Source: Lacrimispora celerecrescens | GTDB lineage: Bacteria; Bacillota; Clostridia; Lachnospirales; Lachnospiraceae | Assembly: GCF_000732605.1 (NCBI RefSeq) | Contig: NZ_JPME01000018.1 | Coordinates: forward strand, 1 to 64,000 | DNA length: 64,000 bases | Direction: 5' to 3' | Part shown: positions 19,911 to 28,776 of the stretch, one piece after another | Layout of the letters: every line of letters begins with the position of its first letter | Numbering within the stretch: the first letter of the stretch is position 1 | The notes under the pieces: model-generated | Seen by the model: only the letters and a program-made list of their open reading frames with translations | What the model was told of the DNA's origin: nothing | Databases searched by the model: none | Translations under genes and position numbers: made by a program

Positions 19911-20137
19911 TTGTCGCCAGCTTTAAACTTTTCAAACAAATCCCAGAATTCTGATCTGTTGCGGTTTCCTTCCGTTCTTAATGAATAATATTCATTTAAG
20001 CTTCTCCCCTTAATGTCATATGCCACATCAGATATATAGATAGTTGTATCACCATATTCTTTTACCACCTTTCGATACAACCCAAGTTGCCTAGTTGGAA
20101 AATTCGTAAGTAAATCCTCTTCTATAAATACAGTCAT
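19907..20137 (-). CDS. Hypothetical 76-residue protein
   Basis: A strong ribosome-binding site (GGAGG, 9 bases before ATG) and an acidic, well-composed sequence support a real gene. The protein is soluble, with likely short strands (TTIYISDVAYDI) and a C-terminal helix (RSEFWDLFEKFKAGDK). I do not recognise the family. The size and neighbourhood, beside a DUF5131 gene, fit accessory DNA. Confidence 0.6.
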   Translation of the reverse strand: MTVFIEEDLLTNFPTRQLGLYRKVVKEYGDTTIYISDVAYDIKGRSLNEYYSLRTEGNRNRSEFWDLFEKFKAGDK

Positions 20138-20413
20138 ATTAAAACCTCCATTTTCTTTATTAAATATTTAGTTTAAAGCAATAAATCAGCCGGTAGCATT
20201 TGACAGCTACCGGCCTATTCATATTTTATTATACAATTTTATAAGTAAATATGATTTACCAAATTTTTCCATATCAATTTACAGAGCCAATTTTTGAAAC
20301 TTCCGTCGTCTCTAAAAAGATGAGCTAAATGGGAATGATTCATAAACGCCTTCAAAGTCTCAACAGTAATATAAAGATAGGATAAAGAAAACATTTGACC
20401 CCTTAACTGCCAT
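20138..20413. other. Gap with a strong hairpin, no gene
   Basis: A 9-bp perfect hairpin GCCGGTAGC/GCTACCGGC with an 8-base loop lies at 20189-20214. It has only a weak T-rich tail to the right and could be a terminator or a leader structure of the 76-residue gene. Nothing else was recognised. Confidence 0.45.
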
Positions 20414-20440
20414 TAAATCCTATGTTTAATCAACCGATAT
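20414..20440 (+). promoter_or_regulatory. Sigma-28 (SigD/FliA)-type promoter of motAB
   Basis: TAAA (20414-20417), a 15-base spacer and ACCGATAT (20433-20440) match the flagellar sigma consensus TAAA-N15-GCCGATAA at most positions. It is 65 bases upstream of the motA ATG. Confidence 0.6.
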
Positions 20441-20504
20441 AAGATTGTCATACAAAATACCTAAGAGGTTTATACTTCTGAAAATTACTGTTAGGAGGTT
20501 TTCA

Positions 20505-21317
20505 ATGTCTAAATTTACAAACTCAACATGGATCGGACTTGTATTTGGTGCATCTCTTATTGTCGGATCTGTATTTGTATCTGGTCATGCAGAACTATTT
20601 TGGAACGTGCCCTCGGCTTTTATTATTTTCGGTGGAACAATCGGAGCCACTATAATGGCATTTCCTCCTCAAAGGCTTAAAACCATAGGAACCGTAACTA
20701 AAAAGGCATTTTCAAATTCCCACTTTGATTTAAAAAAGGATATTGCATCTTTAGTCAGATGCGCTGAAATATCCCGGAAGGATGGGCTTCTGGCTCTTGA
20801 TAATCATATTGATGATTTAACTGATGATGCATTCCTTAAGATGGGTATTCAACATATCATTGATGGTGCTGATGAAGATCAGCTGAGAAATTTATTGGAA
20901 GGTTCTACCTATTTCATGAAACAGCGGCATCAAAAGGGCGCCGCAATGCTGGATATGATAGCGGCTACGGCTCCTGCACTGGGGCTTCTTGGAACCTATG
21001 TAGGCCTTATCCCCATGCTGAATAATCTGGATGATGCAAGTACACTGGGCCCAATGATGGCGCTTGAACTGGTTTCTTCCTTTTACGGAGCTTTTGTCGC
21101 CTATGTCATCTTTTCTCCTCTGGCTAAGAGGCTGAAAATTATGAATAAAGAAGAAGAAACAAGAAGAGAGCTGTTGATTGAGGGACTGGCTGGAATACAG
21201 CAGGGGAAAAATCCAAGGTTGATCAGAGAAGAATTGCAGGCATTTGCAAATATAGCCCTGGATACGGAAGAGGAAGATGCTGAAAAACCGAAATCTCGTT
21301 TTAAATCAAGGAGGTGA
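20505..21317 (+). CDS. motA: Flagellar motor stator protein MotA
   Basis: A 270-residue stator subunit with TM helices at about 8-28, 32-52, 150-170 and 185-205. The cytoplasmic loop between helices 2 and 3 has the family pattern (GLLALDNHIDDLTDDAFLKMGIQHIIDG), and TAPALGLLGTYVGLIPMLNNLDD carries the conserved proline of helix 3. ATG 20505 is preferred to the upstream ATG 20445 because TAGGAGG sits just before it. It pairs with MotB to form the ion channel that drives flagellar rotation. No other flagellar gene is nearby. Confidence 0.92.
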   Translation: MSKFTNSTWIGLVFGASLIVGSVFVSGHAELFWNVPSAFIIFGGTIGATIMAFPPQRLKTIGTVTKKAFSNSHFDLKKDIASLVRCAEISRKDGLLALDNHIDDLTDDAFLKMGIQHIIDGADEDQLRNLLEGSTYFMKQRHQKGAAMLDMIAATAPALGLLGTYVGLIPMLNNLDDASTLGPMMALELVSSFYGAFVAYVIFSPLAKRLKIMNKEEETRRELLIEGLAGIQQGKNPRLIREELQAFANIALDTEEEDAEKPKSRFKSRR

Positions 21318-21327
21318 CTGATTCGTT

Positions 21328-22005
21328 ATGGGCAGATTCCATAGGATTGAAGAGGAATATGAGGAGGAAGAGGCAAGCTGGCAAGATAGCTACAGTGATT
21401 TAATGACTGATTTACTTGCTATTTTCGTAATTTTGTTTGCATTTGCCATGATGAATCAAGCACTTACGATTCAGGAAAACAAAAGAGAAAAAGAAGCGGC
21501 TGCAATCCAGCAGCAAAACAATTACGTATTGAATGCAGAAGAGTTCAACAAACTCTATGAGTACATTAAAACATATATAGAGGAAGAACAGCTTACCGAT
21601 GAATTAAGCGTTACGAAACTTGGGAACGATCGTATTTTGTTACGTGTTGCGGCTTCCGTTTTTTTTGATTCGGGAAGAGCCGAAATCGATGAGGCTGCAG
21701 AACCTGTGCTTCAGAAAATTTCCGAAATATTGGTAACATACCAGGACTCCTTTAAAATGGTAAGGATCGAAGGCCATACAGATAACCGTCCAATCAATAC
21801 TTATCTCTATGCCAGCAACTGGGAGCTTTCAACAAGCCGTGCCGTTAACGTTCTTAGGTGGCTTCTGGATACCTCCGGTATTGAAGCGAAAAAATTTTCT
21901 GCCATAGGCTACAGCGAATATTATCCTGTCGAAGATAACTCTACCAATGAAGGCAAAAGAAAGAACAGGCGAGTGGACTTTTTTATAGAGGGAACAGACG
22001 ATTAA
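21328..22005 (+). CDS. motB: Flagellar motor stator protein MotB (OmpA-domain)
   Basis: A 225-residue stator subunit. One TM helix at about 30-50 begins with the ion-binding aspartate (SYSDLMTDLLAIFVIL), and a C-terminal OmpA-like peptidoglycan-binding domain spans about 100-225 (RIEGHTDNRPI, SNWELSTSRAVNVLRWLL, GKRKNRRVDFFI). It is ten bases after motA and ends the transcription unit at a strong terminator. Confidence 0.93.
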   Translation: MGRFHRIEEEYEEEEASWQDSYSDLMTDLLAIFVILFAFAMMNQALTIQENKREKEAAAIQQQNNYVLNAEEFNKLYEYIKTYIEEEQLTDELSVTKLGNDRILLRVAASVFFDSGRAEIDEAAEPVLQKISEILVTYQDSFKMVRIEGHTDNRPINTYLYASNWELSTSRAVNVLRWLLDTSGIEAKKFSAIGYSEYYPVEDNSTNEGKRKNRRVDFFIEGTDD

Positions 22006-22020
22006 GCGAAGATTCGATAT

Positions 22021-22076
22021 AAAAGAAAGCCATTCCCAAACTTCCTAAAAACAGGAACCGGAAACGGCTTTCTTTT
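22021..22076. terminator. Bidirectional terminator between motB and the ABC operon
   Basis: AAAAGAAAGCC (22021-22031) pairs with GGCTTTCTTTT (22066-22076), and further inner pairing is present. It ends both motAB (plus) and the convergent sugar transporter operon (minus). Confidence 0.75.
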
Positions 22077-22091
22077 CTTTTAAATTATGTT

Positions 22092-23228
22092 TTATTTATA
22101 CAGACAAGGCGCTACTTCTGCTGAGTCCATATTCGAGGCATTATACCATAGACAGCCTGTATCTATATCGTTAACTGATTGCCCGGTAGCCGCCTTTGCT
22201 GCCAGCATAACCGCCTGATATCCGATTTGTACCGGATTCTGGGTAATGGAGCCTGCCAGGATCCCGTTCTTTACCGCATCAAGCTGAATGGAGCCGGAAT
22301 CAAAACCTACACCGATCACTTTATCCGGTCCCAGCTTCTGAAGGCTTTCATTGGCAGTTACCAAATTCTTAGCCGTAAACTCATTGGACGCATAAATGGC
22401 AATCAGATCGTTCTTATTTAACAGAGTGCTGGCTACGATTACGCAGGCTGCGTCATCCACGGTTGCCGGAATTCCTACGTCAATAATCACCTTTGCCCCG
22501 TCAGCCTTTACGTTGTACTTGTCATGTCCTTCCACCGCACAGTTGCTTTCTCCGATCAGGGTACGCATTTTGTCAATAAAGCCTCCGGTTCTCTCTCCTA
22601 TTGACTGGGAGGTGGCATCCTGGGAAACTACACCGATTCTTACTACCTGGGCTGGATCTGTTACCTTTTCCTTGATGATGTCGTACATCTTTTCAGCTGC
22701 CAGACCTCCAGCCACATAATTATCCGTTGCCGCATTTGCTACAATTGCGCTTTTGGGCGCATCCGGAACACCAGAATCAAAGCCTACGATAGGGATGCCT
22801 GCCGCCTGGGCATTGGAAATGGCATCCAGAGAAGACTGGGTATCAAGGGCTGCCAGACAGATGGCGCTGGGCTGTTTATTAACCGCATTATTTAATTGCT
22901 CAATCTGTTCAGCTACGGCACTTTCATTAGCCGGCCCTACAAAATTAGTGGATTTTAAGCCTAAATCCTTTGCTGCCTGCTCTGAACCCATCTTAACTGC
23001 CTTCCAAAAATCATGCTGAAATCCCTTAGCCACGATCTCCACCGAAATACTGCTGTAGTCGATCGTACCGCCCTCTGCTGCCTTCGGACTTTCGGTCTTT
23101 GAAGCCTCTTCCTTTGGGGCAGGGGCCTCTGTCGAAGCCGGTGCCTTTGTCTCTCCGGAACATCCAATCAGAATTGCAGAAGTCATTGCCGCGCATAGGA
23201 ATGCACCAAGTAAACGATTTTGTTTCAT
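22092..23228 (-). CDS. Sugar ABC transporter substrate-binding lipoprotein (RbsB/XylF-like)
   Basis: A 378-residue secreted lipoprotein. The signal peptide ends in a lipobox near residue 23 (AILIGCSGE), followed by a Thr/Ala/Pro/Glu linker and a type I periplasmic-binding fold (IPIVGFDSGVPD, VVSQDATSQSIGERTGGF, VIGVGFDSGSIQ). It should deliver a monosaccharide to the permease and ATPase encoded upstream. It is last in the minus-strand operon and separated from the permease gene by 76 bases, which may allow higher expression. Confidence 0.9.
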   Translation of the reverse strand: MKQNRLLGAFLCAAMTSAILIGCSGETKAPASTEAPAPKEEASKTESPKAAEGGTIDYSSISVEIVAKGFQHDFWKAVKMGSEQAAKDLGLKSTNFVGPANESAVAEQIEQLNNAVNKQPSAICLAALDTQSSLDAISNAQAAGIPIVGFDSGVPDAPKSAIVANAATDNYVAGGLAAEKMYDIIKEKVTDPAQVVRIGVVSQDATSQSIGERTGGFIDKMRTLIGESNCAVEGHDKYNVKADGAKVIIDVGIPATVDDAACVIVASTLLNKNDLIAIYASNEFTAKNLVTANESLQKLGPDKVIGVGFDSGSIQLDAVKNGILAGSITQNPVQIGYQAVMLAAKAATGQSVNDIDTGCLWYNASNMDSAEVAPCLYK

Positions 23229-23304
23229 TTGAAAACCTCCCTATATAATTTTTTTATAATTTCCCGCTTTTAGCGGAAGATTAATTAATAATAAATGGTT
23301 CTCT

Positions 23305-24327
23305 TTAAGCTTTTCCCTGCTTTCTCCGATTCAGCACATCCACAAAGACTGCTATCACAAGGACAAATCCGGTAATTAAAAGCTGGTAATGAGGCTGTAC
23401 CCCTATAAAGGGAAGACCGGTCTTTAAAACAGCCATGATAAATACGCCAATCAGGGTTCCTGCAATGGAGCCAACGCCGCCCGCCAGGCTGGTTCCGCCG
23501 ATAACAACTCCTGCTATGGCATCCAGTTCAAAACCGTTTCCCGTACCTGGCATCAGAGTAGAATATACGGCCGCATAGGATACTCCTGCCAGACCGGCAA
23601 ATAATCCGCTGATGACAAAGGCCAGAGTTTCATATTTCATCACATCCACGCCGGACAGCCGTGTAGCCTCTTTATTGCTTCCCAAAGACAGAATGTAGCG
23701 TCCCGGACGTGTTTTATTCAGAAGTACAGCCATAGCCACAGCCAGAATGATAAGCAAAATAAAGCCTGTTGGTATTCCTGCCTGGGGAAGCCCCGGCGCT
23801 TTCAGCTTAAAAAGGCTTCGAAAGGCTCCTCCGGAAGCCGTTGCCTGCGGGAAGGTTACGGTAGCTGTATTGGTGACAATAGAGCCTAAGCCTCTGGTAA
23901 TCATCATAGTTCCCAATGTGGCGATAAAAGCCGGGAGCTTCATAACCGATACCATAATTCCGTTAGCCAGTCCGAATAATCCTCCCAAAAGAACAGCCAG
24001 AACCACACACACCGGCATAGGCAACCCGGCCTTGGTAAACAGAGTTCCTGTTATAAGGGAGCAGCAGATACAGGAGGTTCCTATGGATAAATCAATCCCT
24101 CCGGTAATGATAACAAAAGTCACGCCGATTGCCATGAATCCGATATAATAAGAAGAATCCAGGATACTGATAATGGTGCTGTATTTTGCGAAATTTTCCC
24201 CAAAAAACCAGAAAAACAGGAATAACACTACTAATGCGATAATTGCTACTAATTTTTGAGTACCGATTGCCTGAAGCAGGCTCCCATGGTCTTTTTGGGT
24301 CTGATTGATCTTATCTTCCATTTTCAT
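23305..24327 (-). CDS. Sugar ABC transporter permease (RbsC/XylH-like)
   Basis: A 340-residue BPD_transp_2 permease with about ten hydrophobic segments. The family signatures are VIITGGIDLSIGT near residue 80 and GTSLAGGVGSIAGTLIGVFIM near 275. It forms the channel for the monosaccharide importer and lies 12 bases after the ATPase gene. The length is closer to ribose permeases than to longer xylose permeases, so the sugar remains open. Confidence 0.9.
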   Translation of the reverse strand: MKMEDKINQTQKDHGSLLQAIGTQKLVAIIALVVLFLFFWFFGENFAKYSTIISILDSSYYIGFMAIGVTFVIITGGIDLSIGTSCICCSLITGTLFTKAGLPMPVCVVLAVLLGGLFGLANGIMVSVMKLPAFIATLGTMMITRGLGSIVTNTATVTFPQATASGGAFRSLFKLKAPGLPQAGIPTGFILLIILAVAMAVLLNKTRPGRYILSLGSNKEATRLSGVDVMKYETLAFVISGLFAGLAGVSYAAVYSTLMPGTGNGFELDAIAGVVIGGTSLAGGVGSIAGTLIGVFIMAVLKTGLPFIGVQPHYQLLITGFVLVIAVFVDVLNRRKQGKA

Positions 24328-24339
24328 AATTCCTCCTAG

Positions 24340-25833
24340 TTAATTTCTTATGGTGGCAGCATGCATGATCTTTTCCTGGGTCGCCTCATCAATGTTTATT
24401 TCTCCAGTCTTGCGCCCCTCACACATAACCAGAATCCGGTCGCTCATCCGAAGAACCTCGGTCAGTTCTGAGGAAATCATGATAATTGATTTTCCCTGTT
24501 TGACCAGTTCATTCATCAGCGTGTAGATTTCACTTTTCGCCCCCACATCGATCCCTCTGGTTGGCTCATCAAAGATCAGGATTTCACAGTCCCTGGTAAG
24601 CCATTTGGCAATCACCACTTTCTGCTGGTTACCCCCGGATAGATTTCTCACCTGCTGATGAACAGAAGGAGTTTTGGTTTTCAAGGCTTTCACGTACTTC
24701 TCCGCCGTCCTTACCTCCGCCTTGTTGTCAAGAAACAGCCCTCTGGTAAACTGCGGTACAGAAGACATGGTGGTATTTACCACCACCGACTTTTCCACGA
24801 TAACGCCATACCGTTTCCGGTCTTCAGATAAATAGCCGATTCCGGCTTTTACCGCATCTTTCGGCGAACGGATATCCACCTTTTTTCCATAGACGAAAAT
24901 TTCTCCGCTATCCTTTTTATCCGCACCGAAGATAGCCCTGGCACTCTCCGTGCGTCCAGCTCCCATAAGCCCGGAAAAGCCCAAAATCTCCCCCTTATGA
25001 AGTTCGAAGCTTAAATCCTTTACGGCTCTTCCTACATTTAAGTTCTCCACCTTAAGAACCACCGGAGCATCCTCTGGCACGCTGCTTATTATCTTAGGCG
25101 CCTCATAAACGGTCCGTCCCACCATCATGCGAATGATATCATCCTTCGTACACTCCTCAGTAATCAGGGTCCCCACATATTCACCGTCACGCATGACGGT
25201 AACACGGTCCGTGATCTGATTGATCTCATCCATCCGGTGGGATATGTAAATAATTCCGATTCCTTTGTCACGCAGGTCCCGGATGATTTTGAACAGCTCA
25301 TTGATTTCAGACTCCGTCAGGGCCGCCGTTGGCTCATCGAATACAATTACCTTGGCCTCTGTGGAAATAGCCTTTGCTATTTCACACATCTGCTGCCGCC
25401 CTACCGTCAGACGCCCCATATTTTCCTTTGGATCTATTTTTATATTCAGCTTACGAAAAAGCTCTGCTGCATCCTCTGCCATCTTTTTGTCATCTACAAG
25501 CCTTCCGTTCATCCGCTCTCTTCCGATAAAGATGTTTTGGGCGACGGTCAGATGATTCATCATATTTAACTCCTGATGAACGATCACGATTCCTGCGTCC
25601 TGGGCCTCCTTTGGGTTTTTAAACTGAACTTTCTGTCCTTCAAAGACAATGATTCCTTCGTCTCTGCTGTAAATCCCTGTCAATATTTTCATTAACGTGG
25701 ATTTTCCTGCGCCATTCTCTCCCATAAGCGCATGAACCTCTCCCCGTTTCAGCTCCAGACCGGCCTTTTTCAGCGCATAAACCCCTGCAAAGGATTTGTC
25801 AATATCCTTCATGGTCAAAATAACTTCTCCCAC
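24340..25833 (-). CDS. Sugar ABC transporter ATP-binding protein (duplicated, RbsA/XylG/MglA-like)
   Basis: A 497-residue protein with two ABC domains. Domain 1 has Walker A GENGAGKST near residue 38, signature LTVGRQQM and Walker B VIVFDEPTAAL. Domain 2 has a degenerate P-loop (SGLMGAGRTE), LSGGNQQKV and LIFDEPTRGID. This is the usual architecture for carbohydrate uptake class 2 importers. It starts at GTG with GGAGGGA upstream and is first in the transporter operon. A dyad-bearing regulatory region precedes it. Confidence 0.92.
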   Translation of the reverse strand: MGEVILTMKDIDKSFAGVYALKKAGLELKRGEVHALMGENGAGKSTLMKILTGIYSRDEGIIVFEGQKVQFKNPKEAQDAGIVIVHQELNMMNHLTVAQNIFIGRERMNGRLVDDKKMAEDAAELFRKLNIKIDPKENMGRLTVGRQQMCEIAKAISTEAKVIVFDEPTAALTESEINELFKIIRDLRDKGIGIIYISHRMDEINQITDRVTVMRDGEYVGTLITEECTKDDIIRMMVGRTVYEAPKIISSVPEDAPVVLKVENLNVGRAVKDLSFELHKGEILGFSGLMGAGRTESARAIFGADKKDSGEIFVYGKKVDIRSPKDAVKAGIGYLSEDRKRYGVIVEKSVVVNTTMSSVPQFTRGLFLDNKAEVRTAEKYVKALKTKTPSVHQQVRNLSGGNQQKVVIAKWLTRDCEILIFDEPTRGIDVGAKSEIYTLMNELVKQGKSIIMISSELTEVLRMSDRILVMCEGRKTGEINIDEATQEKIMHAATIRN

Positions 25834-25985
25834 TGATCTCCCTCCGTTCCTCTCCGTCTCTTAATCTTGACTCAGTATATCAGGATGAGGTTTTTTAAAA
25901 AATCGAAAAACCTCCCAAAATAGGTTAAAATATTACTTTTTCAAGTATTTTAACCCTTTTTGGAAGGTTCTTTTCCTTCTTCTTT
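25834..25985 (-). promoter_or_regulatory. Regulatory region of the sugar ABC operon with a 10-bp-arm dyad
   Basis: GGTTAAAATA (25923-25932) and TATTTTAACC (25946-25955) form a perfect inverted repeat with a 13-base centre, suited to a dimeric regulator such as the AraC-type YesN protein encoded upstream. A weak promoter (TTGAAA, 16 bases, TATTTT on the minus strand) overlaps it. A second stem GAGGTTTTT/AAAAACCTC lies at about 25887-25915 and may act as an attenuator. Confidence 0.5.
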
Positions 25986-27002
25986 CTATTGGCTGTTGAT
26001 CTCTTCTTTTTTCGTTGCCCTGCTTCCCAGAAATGGAAACAGCAGCTTTTCATTTTCCTCGGTAAAGATATCCCCCACAGTAACAAGCTTAGAGCCGGAG
26101 TTTAAAAACAGATCGGTTTTTTCTCCTTCTATGCGTTTCACTGCCTCTTCAATCCCCAGATACCCCATATTAAACGGATTCTGAATAGCCAGGGCCTGAT
26201 ATACACCGGATTCCAGAAGCTGAATCTGAGATACGGAATTATCAATTCCAAAGGTTTTAACCTTACCCTTAAGCCCCAGATCCCGTACTGCGCTGGCGGC
26301 ACCGAGCGAGGAATACTCATTAAATCCTGCAATAATATTGATATCAGGATGCCTTTCTAAAAGCCGTAAGGTAACATCATAGGCCTCCTGATAGATAGAA
26401 TCACAGAATACCACTTCTTTAATGGCTTCAGCCTCTTTTCCCAGGCCTTCCCTTATTCCCTTCTCCCGGTCTATGGCAGTAGAGCTGCCTTTTACATGTC
26501 CTACCAGACCGATTTTAGGGTTCTCCGGAAGAAGTTCCTTCATATACTCCCCCAGCCTTCTTCCAATTTCCACATTGTCCGTGGCAACAAGAGGAATCGA
26601 CAAGCTTTCATTGATATTGGAATCAATGAGAACAACCTTAACTCCCTGATTTACTGCCTGTCTGATGCTGGATGTCGTTTCCTCATAGGAGCAGGGACTG
26701 ACTAAAATCGCATCCGGCCTTTTCCCCGCCGCTTCCAGTATCAGCCGGTTCTGCCCTTCTACATCCGTTTCTGTTTCCGGAGCCATCAGGCTTAATTCTA
26801 CGTTATACTCTTTTGACGCAACCTGAGCTCCAGCTATAACGGATGACCAGAATTCGTTGCTCTCGTCAATCTTTTTGGGAATCAGAATAATCTTTGGTCC
26901 TGCCTTCTCTCCGGTTGTTTCATAAAGCTGATAGCAGATTCCAAAAACTGCTCCCAGTAAAAGCAGGTACGTTCCCAGCTTAATGACTGTGCTCTTTTTC
27001 AC
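25986..27002 (-). CDS. Membrane-anchored sugar-binding protein (XylFII-like sensor component)
   Basis: The 338-residue protein has one N-terminal hydrophobic helix (about 6-24, lacking a lipobox) followed by a type I periplasmic-binding domain (AILVSPCSYEETTSSIRQAVNQGVKVVLIDS, IIAGFNEYSSLGAASAVRDLG). GTG 27002 has GGAGG 8 bases upstream and overlaps the kinase gene by 23 bases. In Clostridium the XylFII protein with LytS and YesN forms a three-component xylose sensor beside XylFGH. Gene order and anchoring here match, so a sensory rather than transport role is inferred. Confidence 0.78.
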   Translation of the reverse strand: MKKSTVIKLGTYLLLLGAVFGICYQLYETTGEKAGPKIILIPKKIDESNEFWSSVIAGAQVASKEYNVELSLMAPETETDVEGQNRLILEAAGKRPDAILVSPCSYEETTSSIRQAVNQGVKVVLIDSNINESLSIPLVATDNVEIGRRLGEYMKELLPENPKIGLVGHVKGSSTAIDREKGIREGLGKEAEAIKEVVFCDSIYQEAYDVTLRLLERHPDINIIAGFNEYSSLGAASAVRDLGLKGKVKTFGIDNSVSQIQLLESGVYQALAIQNPFNMGYLGIEEAVKRIEGEKTDLFLNSGSKLVTVGDIFTEENEKLLFPFLGSRATKKEEINSQ

Positions 27003-28776
27003 CTTCACCGCCTCCCTCCATGTCCGGGATTCGGACAATAGCTGCAGTTCCACCCTTGGGGCTGCTTTCATAACAAAGTCCGTATTCCATGCCATAATAT
27101 AGTTTCAGCCGGGTCTGCACATTATACACTCCCACTCCATTTCTCTCATAGTTGACCTTATGCTTTTGAAAAATAGATTTCATCTGTTCTTCGGTCATCC
27201 CTTTTCCGTTATCCGTTACCTTCAGTATAATATCCCTTCCCTCCGGGTAGGCCTCAATCCGGATAAGCCCCCTGCCGCTTTTATATTTAATGCCGTGGTA
27301 AATGGCGTTCTCAGCCAGAGGCTGCAAGACCAGCCTAATCACCGGCTTCTCCAATATAGCTTCATCAATGGCCATTTCATAATCCAGCTTGTCCTTATAG
27401 CGCATCTGCTGAATATCCAGGTAATTCTTTACATAATCGGTTTCCTGCCTTATGGTAAAAAGTTCCTGATCGCTGCTGATGGAACGCCTTAAAAGCCTGG
27501 CTAAGGCCATGGTCATATGGACCACCTCACGGTTCTTTCCGGCTTCGGCCATCCACACAATGGAATCCAGCGTGTTGTAGAGAAAATGGGGATTAATCTG
27601 AGACAGCAGGGCCTTCATTTCATTCCTGCGTTTTTCCTCCTGTTCCCGGATGTTTTCCGCCATCAGCTTCTGAATCTCATCTGCCATCATGTTGAATGCA
27701 TTACCCAAAGTTCTGATTTCATGGTCAGGAATTCTGGTTAGATCCACCTGTTCAAATTTTCCTCTTTCCACCCGTTTCATGGAATCCTGCAGAAGAATCA
27801 TGGGCTTTGTTATTCTGCGGGAAAGGATTGTCACGGCTGCGGTCAGAACCAGGCACAACAACAGGGTAACCAAAGTATAGATCAGCTGGGTCTGAGAACG
27901 GTTCTTTAAAAGCTCTGAAGTATAGGCTACTCCCACTACCGTCCAGCCTGTTTTTGGGGATACAGTTATAGTATAAAGTTTCTGTTGCATGCCCTTACCG
28001 CTTAAGAAATATTCCTCCCTGCAGTCTAGTACATCTTTAATCTGTTCTTCCTTTAAGCCGCTGTAGATCAACTGCTGCTTGGGATGGTAGAGAATGTTTC
28101 CCTTTTTGTCCAGAATAAATACATATCCTCTGGCTCCCAGGTCAATTCGTTCGCACTGCTCCTCAATGGCCTTGTAATTTAAATCAATAAAGAAAACTCC
28201 CTGATTTTTTGTTCTGCCCGGATACCTTAAGGGACTACTTAAGGTCACTACCCAGGGGTATTCGTTCATGATGATGTTCTGCACCCGGGAGGAAGAAAGA
28301 ACCGTCATCCCTTTACCGGTCTCCAAAGCGTCCCGGTACCAGGCCTCGTGGAGAATATCCGCATAAGGATTTAAAGTCTGGGTTCCGTCATTTATCAGGA
28401 TATTATTCGGACCTGCCACAGCGCCGATATTGTAAATATCATCCCGTGTTTCCCTTACCAGCCGGAACCGTTCCAGTACGCTGCTTCTTAACTCTTCCCT
28501 GCGGACCGGATCCTTTTCCGAAAATAAATACCGCAGCAGGTCCTTATCGCCTGACATCAGATAGGAAATATTCTCCATATAATCGAGATAGGAATCTATG
28601 TTATGGTTCGCCTGCTCAATCAGCTGCATGGTGCCGTTTACGGAATTGTTCAGAACATTTTTTTCTGTATACCGGAAGGAAAAACCATAGATCAGAAGCA
28701 GGGCGGAAAGGATGATTGGAAGGAAACAGATCAGCATGCCGGAGCGGATGCTTTTAAATTGAAAACGGAACCTCAT
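26980..28776 (-). CDS. Sensor histidine kinase, LytS/YesM-type
   Basis: A 598-residue kinase. TM1 is at about 13-33, a Cache-like extracytoplasmic domain lies at 40-285, TM2 is at about 290-312, and HAMP follows (RRITKPMILLQDSMKRV). The His_kinase box is INPHFLYNTLDSIVWM, with the phospho-acceptor histidine, and the HATPase has PLAENAIYHGIK and VTDNGKGM. It starts immediately after the response-regulator stop and overlaps the sugar-binding sensor gene, forming an RR-HK-SBP unit. It likely relays sugar binding to the YesN regulator. Confidence 0.9.
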   Translation of the reverse strand: MRFRFQFKSIRSGMLICFLPIILSALLLIYGFSFRYTEKNVLNNSVNGTMQLIEQANHNIDSYLDYMENISYLMSGDKDLLRYLFSEKDPVRREELRSSVLERFRLVRETRDDIYNIGAVAGPNNILINDGTQTLNPYADILHEAWYRDALETGKGMTVLSSSRVQNIIMNEYPWVVTLSSPLRYPGRTKNQGVFFIDLNYKAIEEQCERIDLGARGYVFILDKKGNILYHPKQQLIYSGLKEEQIKDVLDCREEYFLSGKGMQQKLYTITVSPKTGWTVVGVAYTSELLKNRSQTQLIYTLVTLLLCLVLTAAVTILSRRITKPMILLQDSMKRVERGKFEQVDLTRIPDHEIRTLGNAFNMMADEIQKLMAENIREQEEKRRNEMKALLSQINPHFLYNTLDSIVWMAEAGKNREVVHMTMALARLLRRSISSDQELFTIRQETDYVKNYLDIQQMRYKDKLDYEMAIDEAILEKPVIRLVLQPLAENAIYHGIKYKSGRGLIRIEAYPEGRDIILKVTDNGKGMTEEQMKSIFQKHKVNYERNGVGVYNVQTRLKLYYGMEYGLCYESSPKGGTAAIVRIPDMEGGGEGEKEHSH

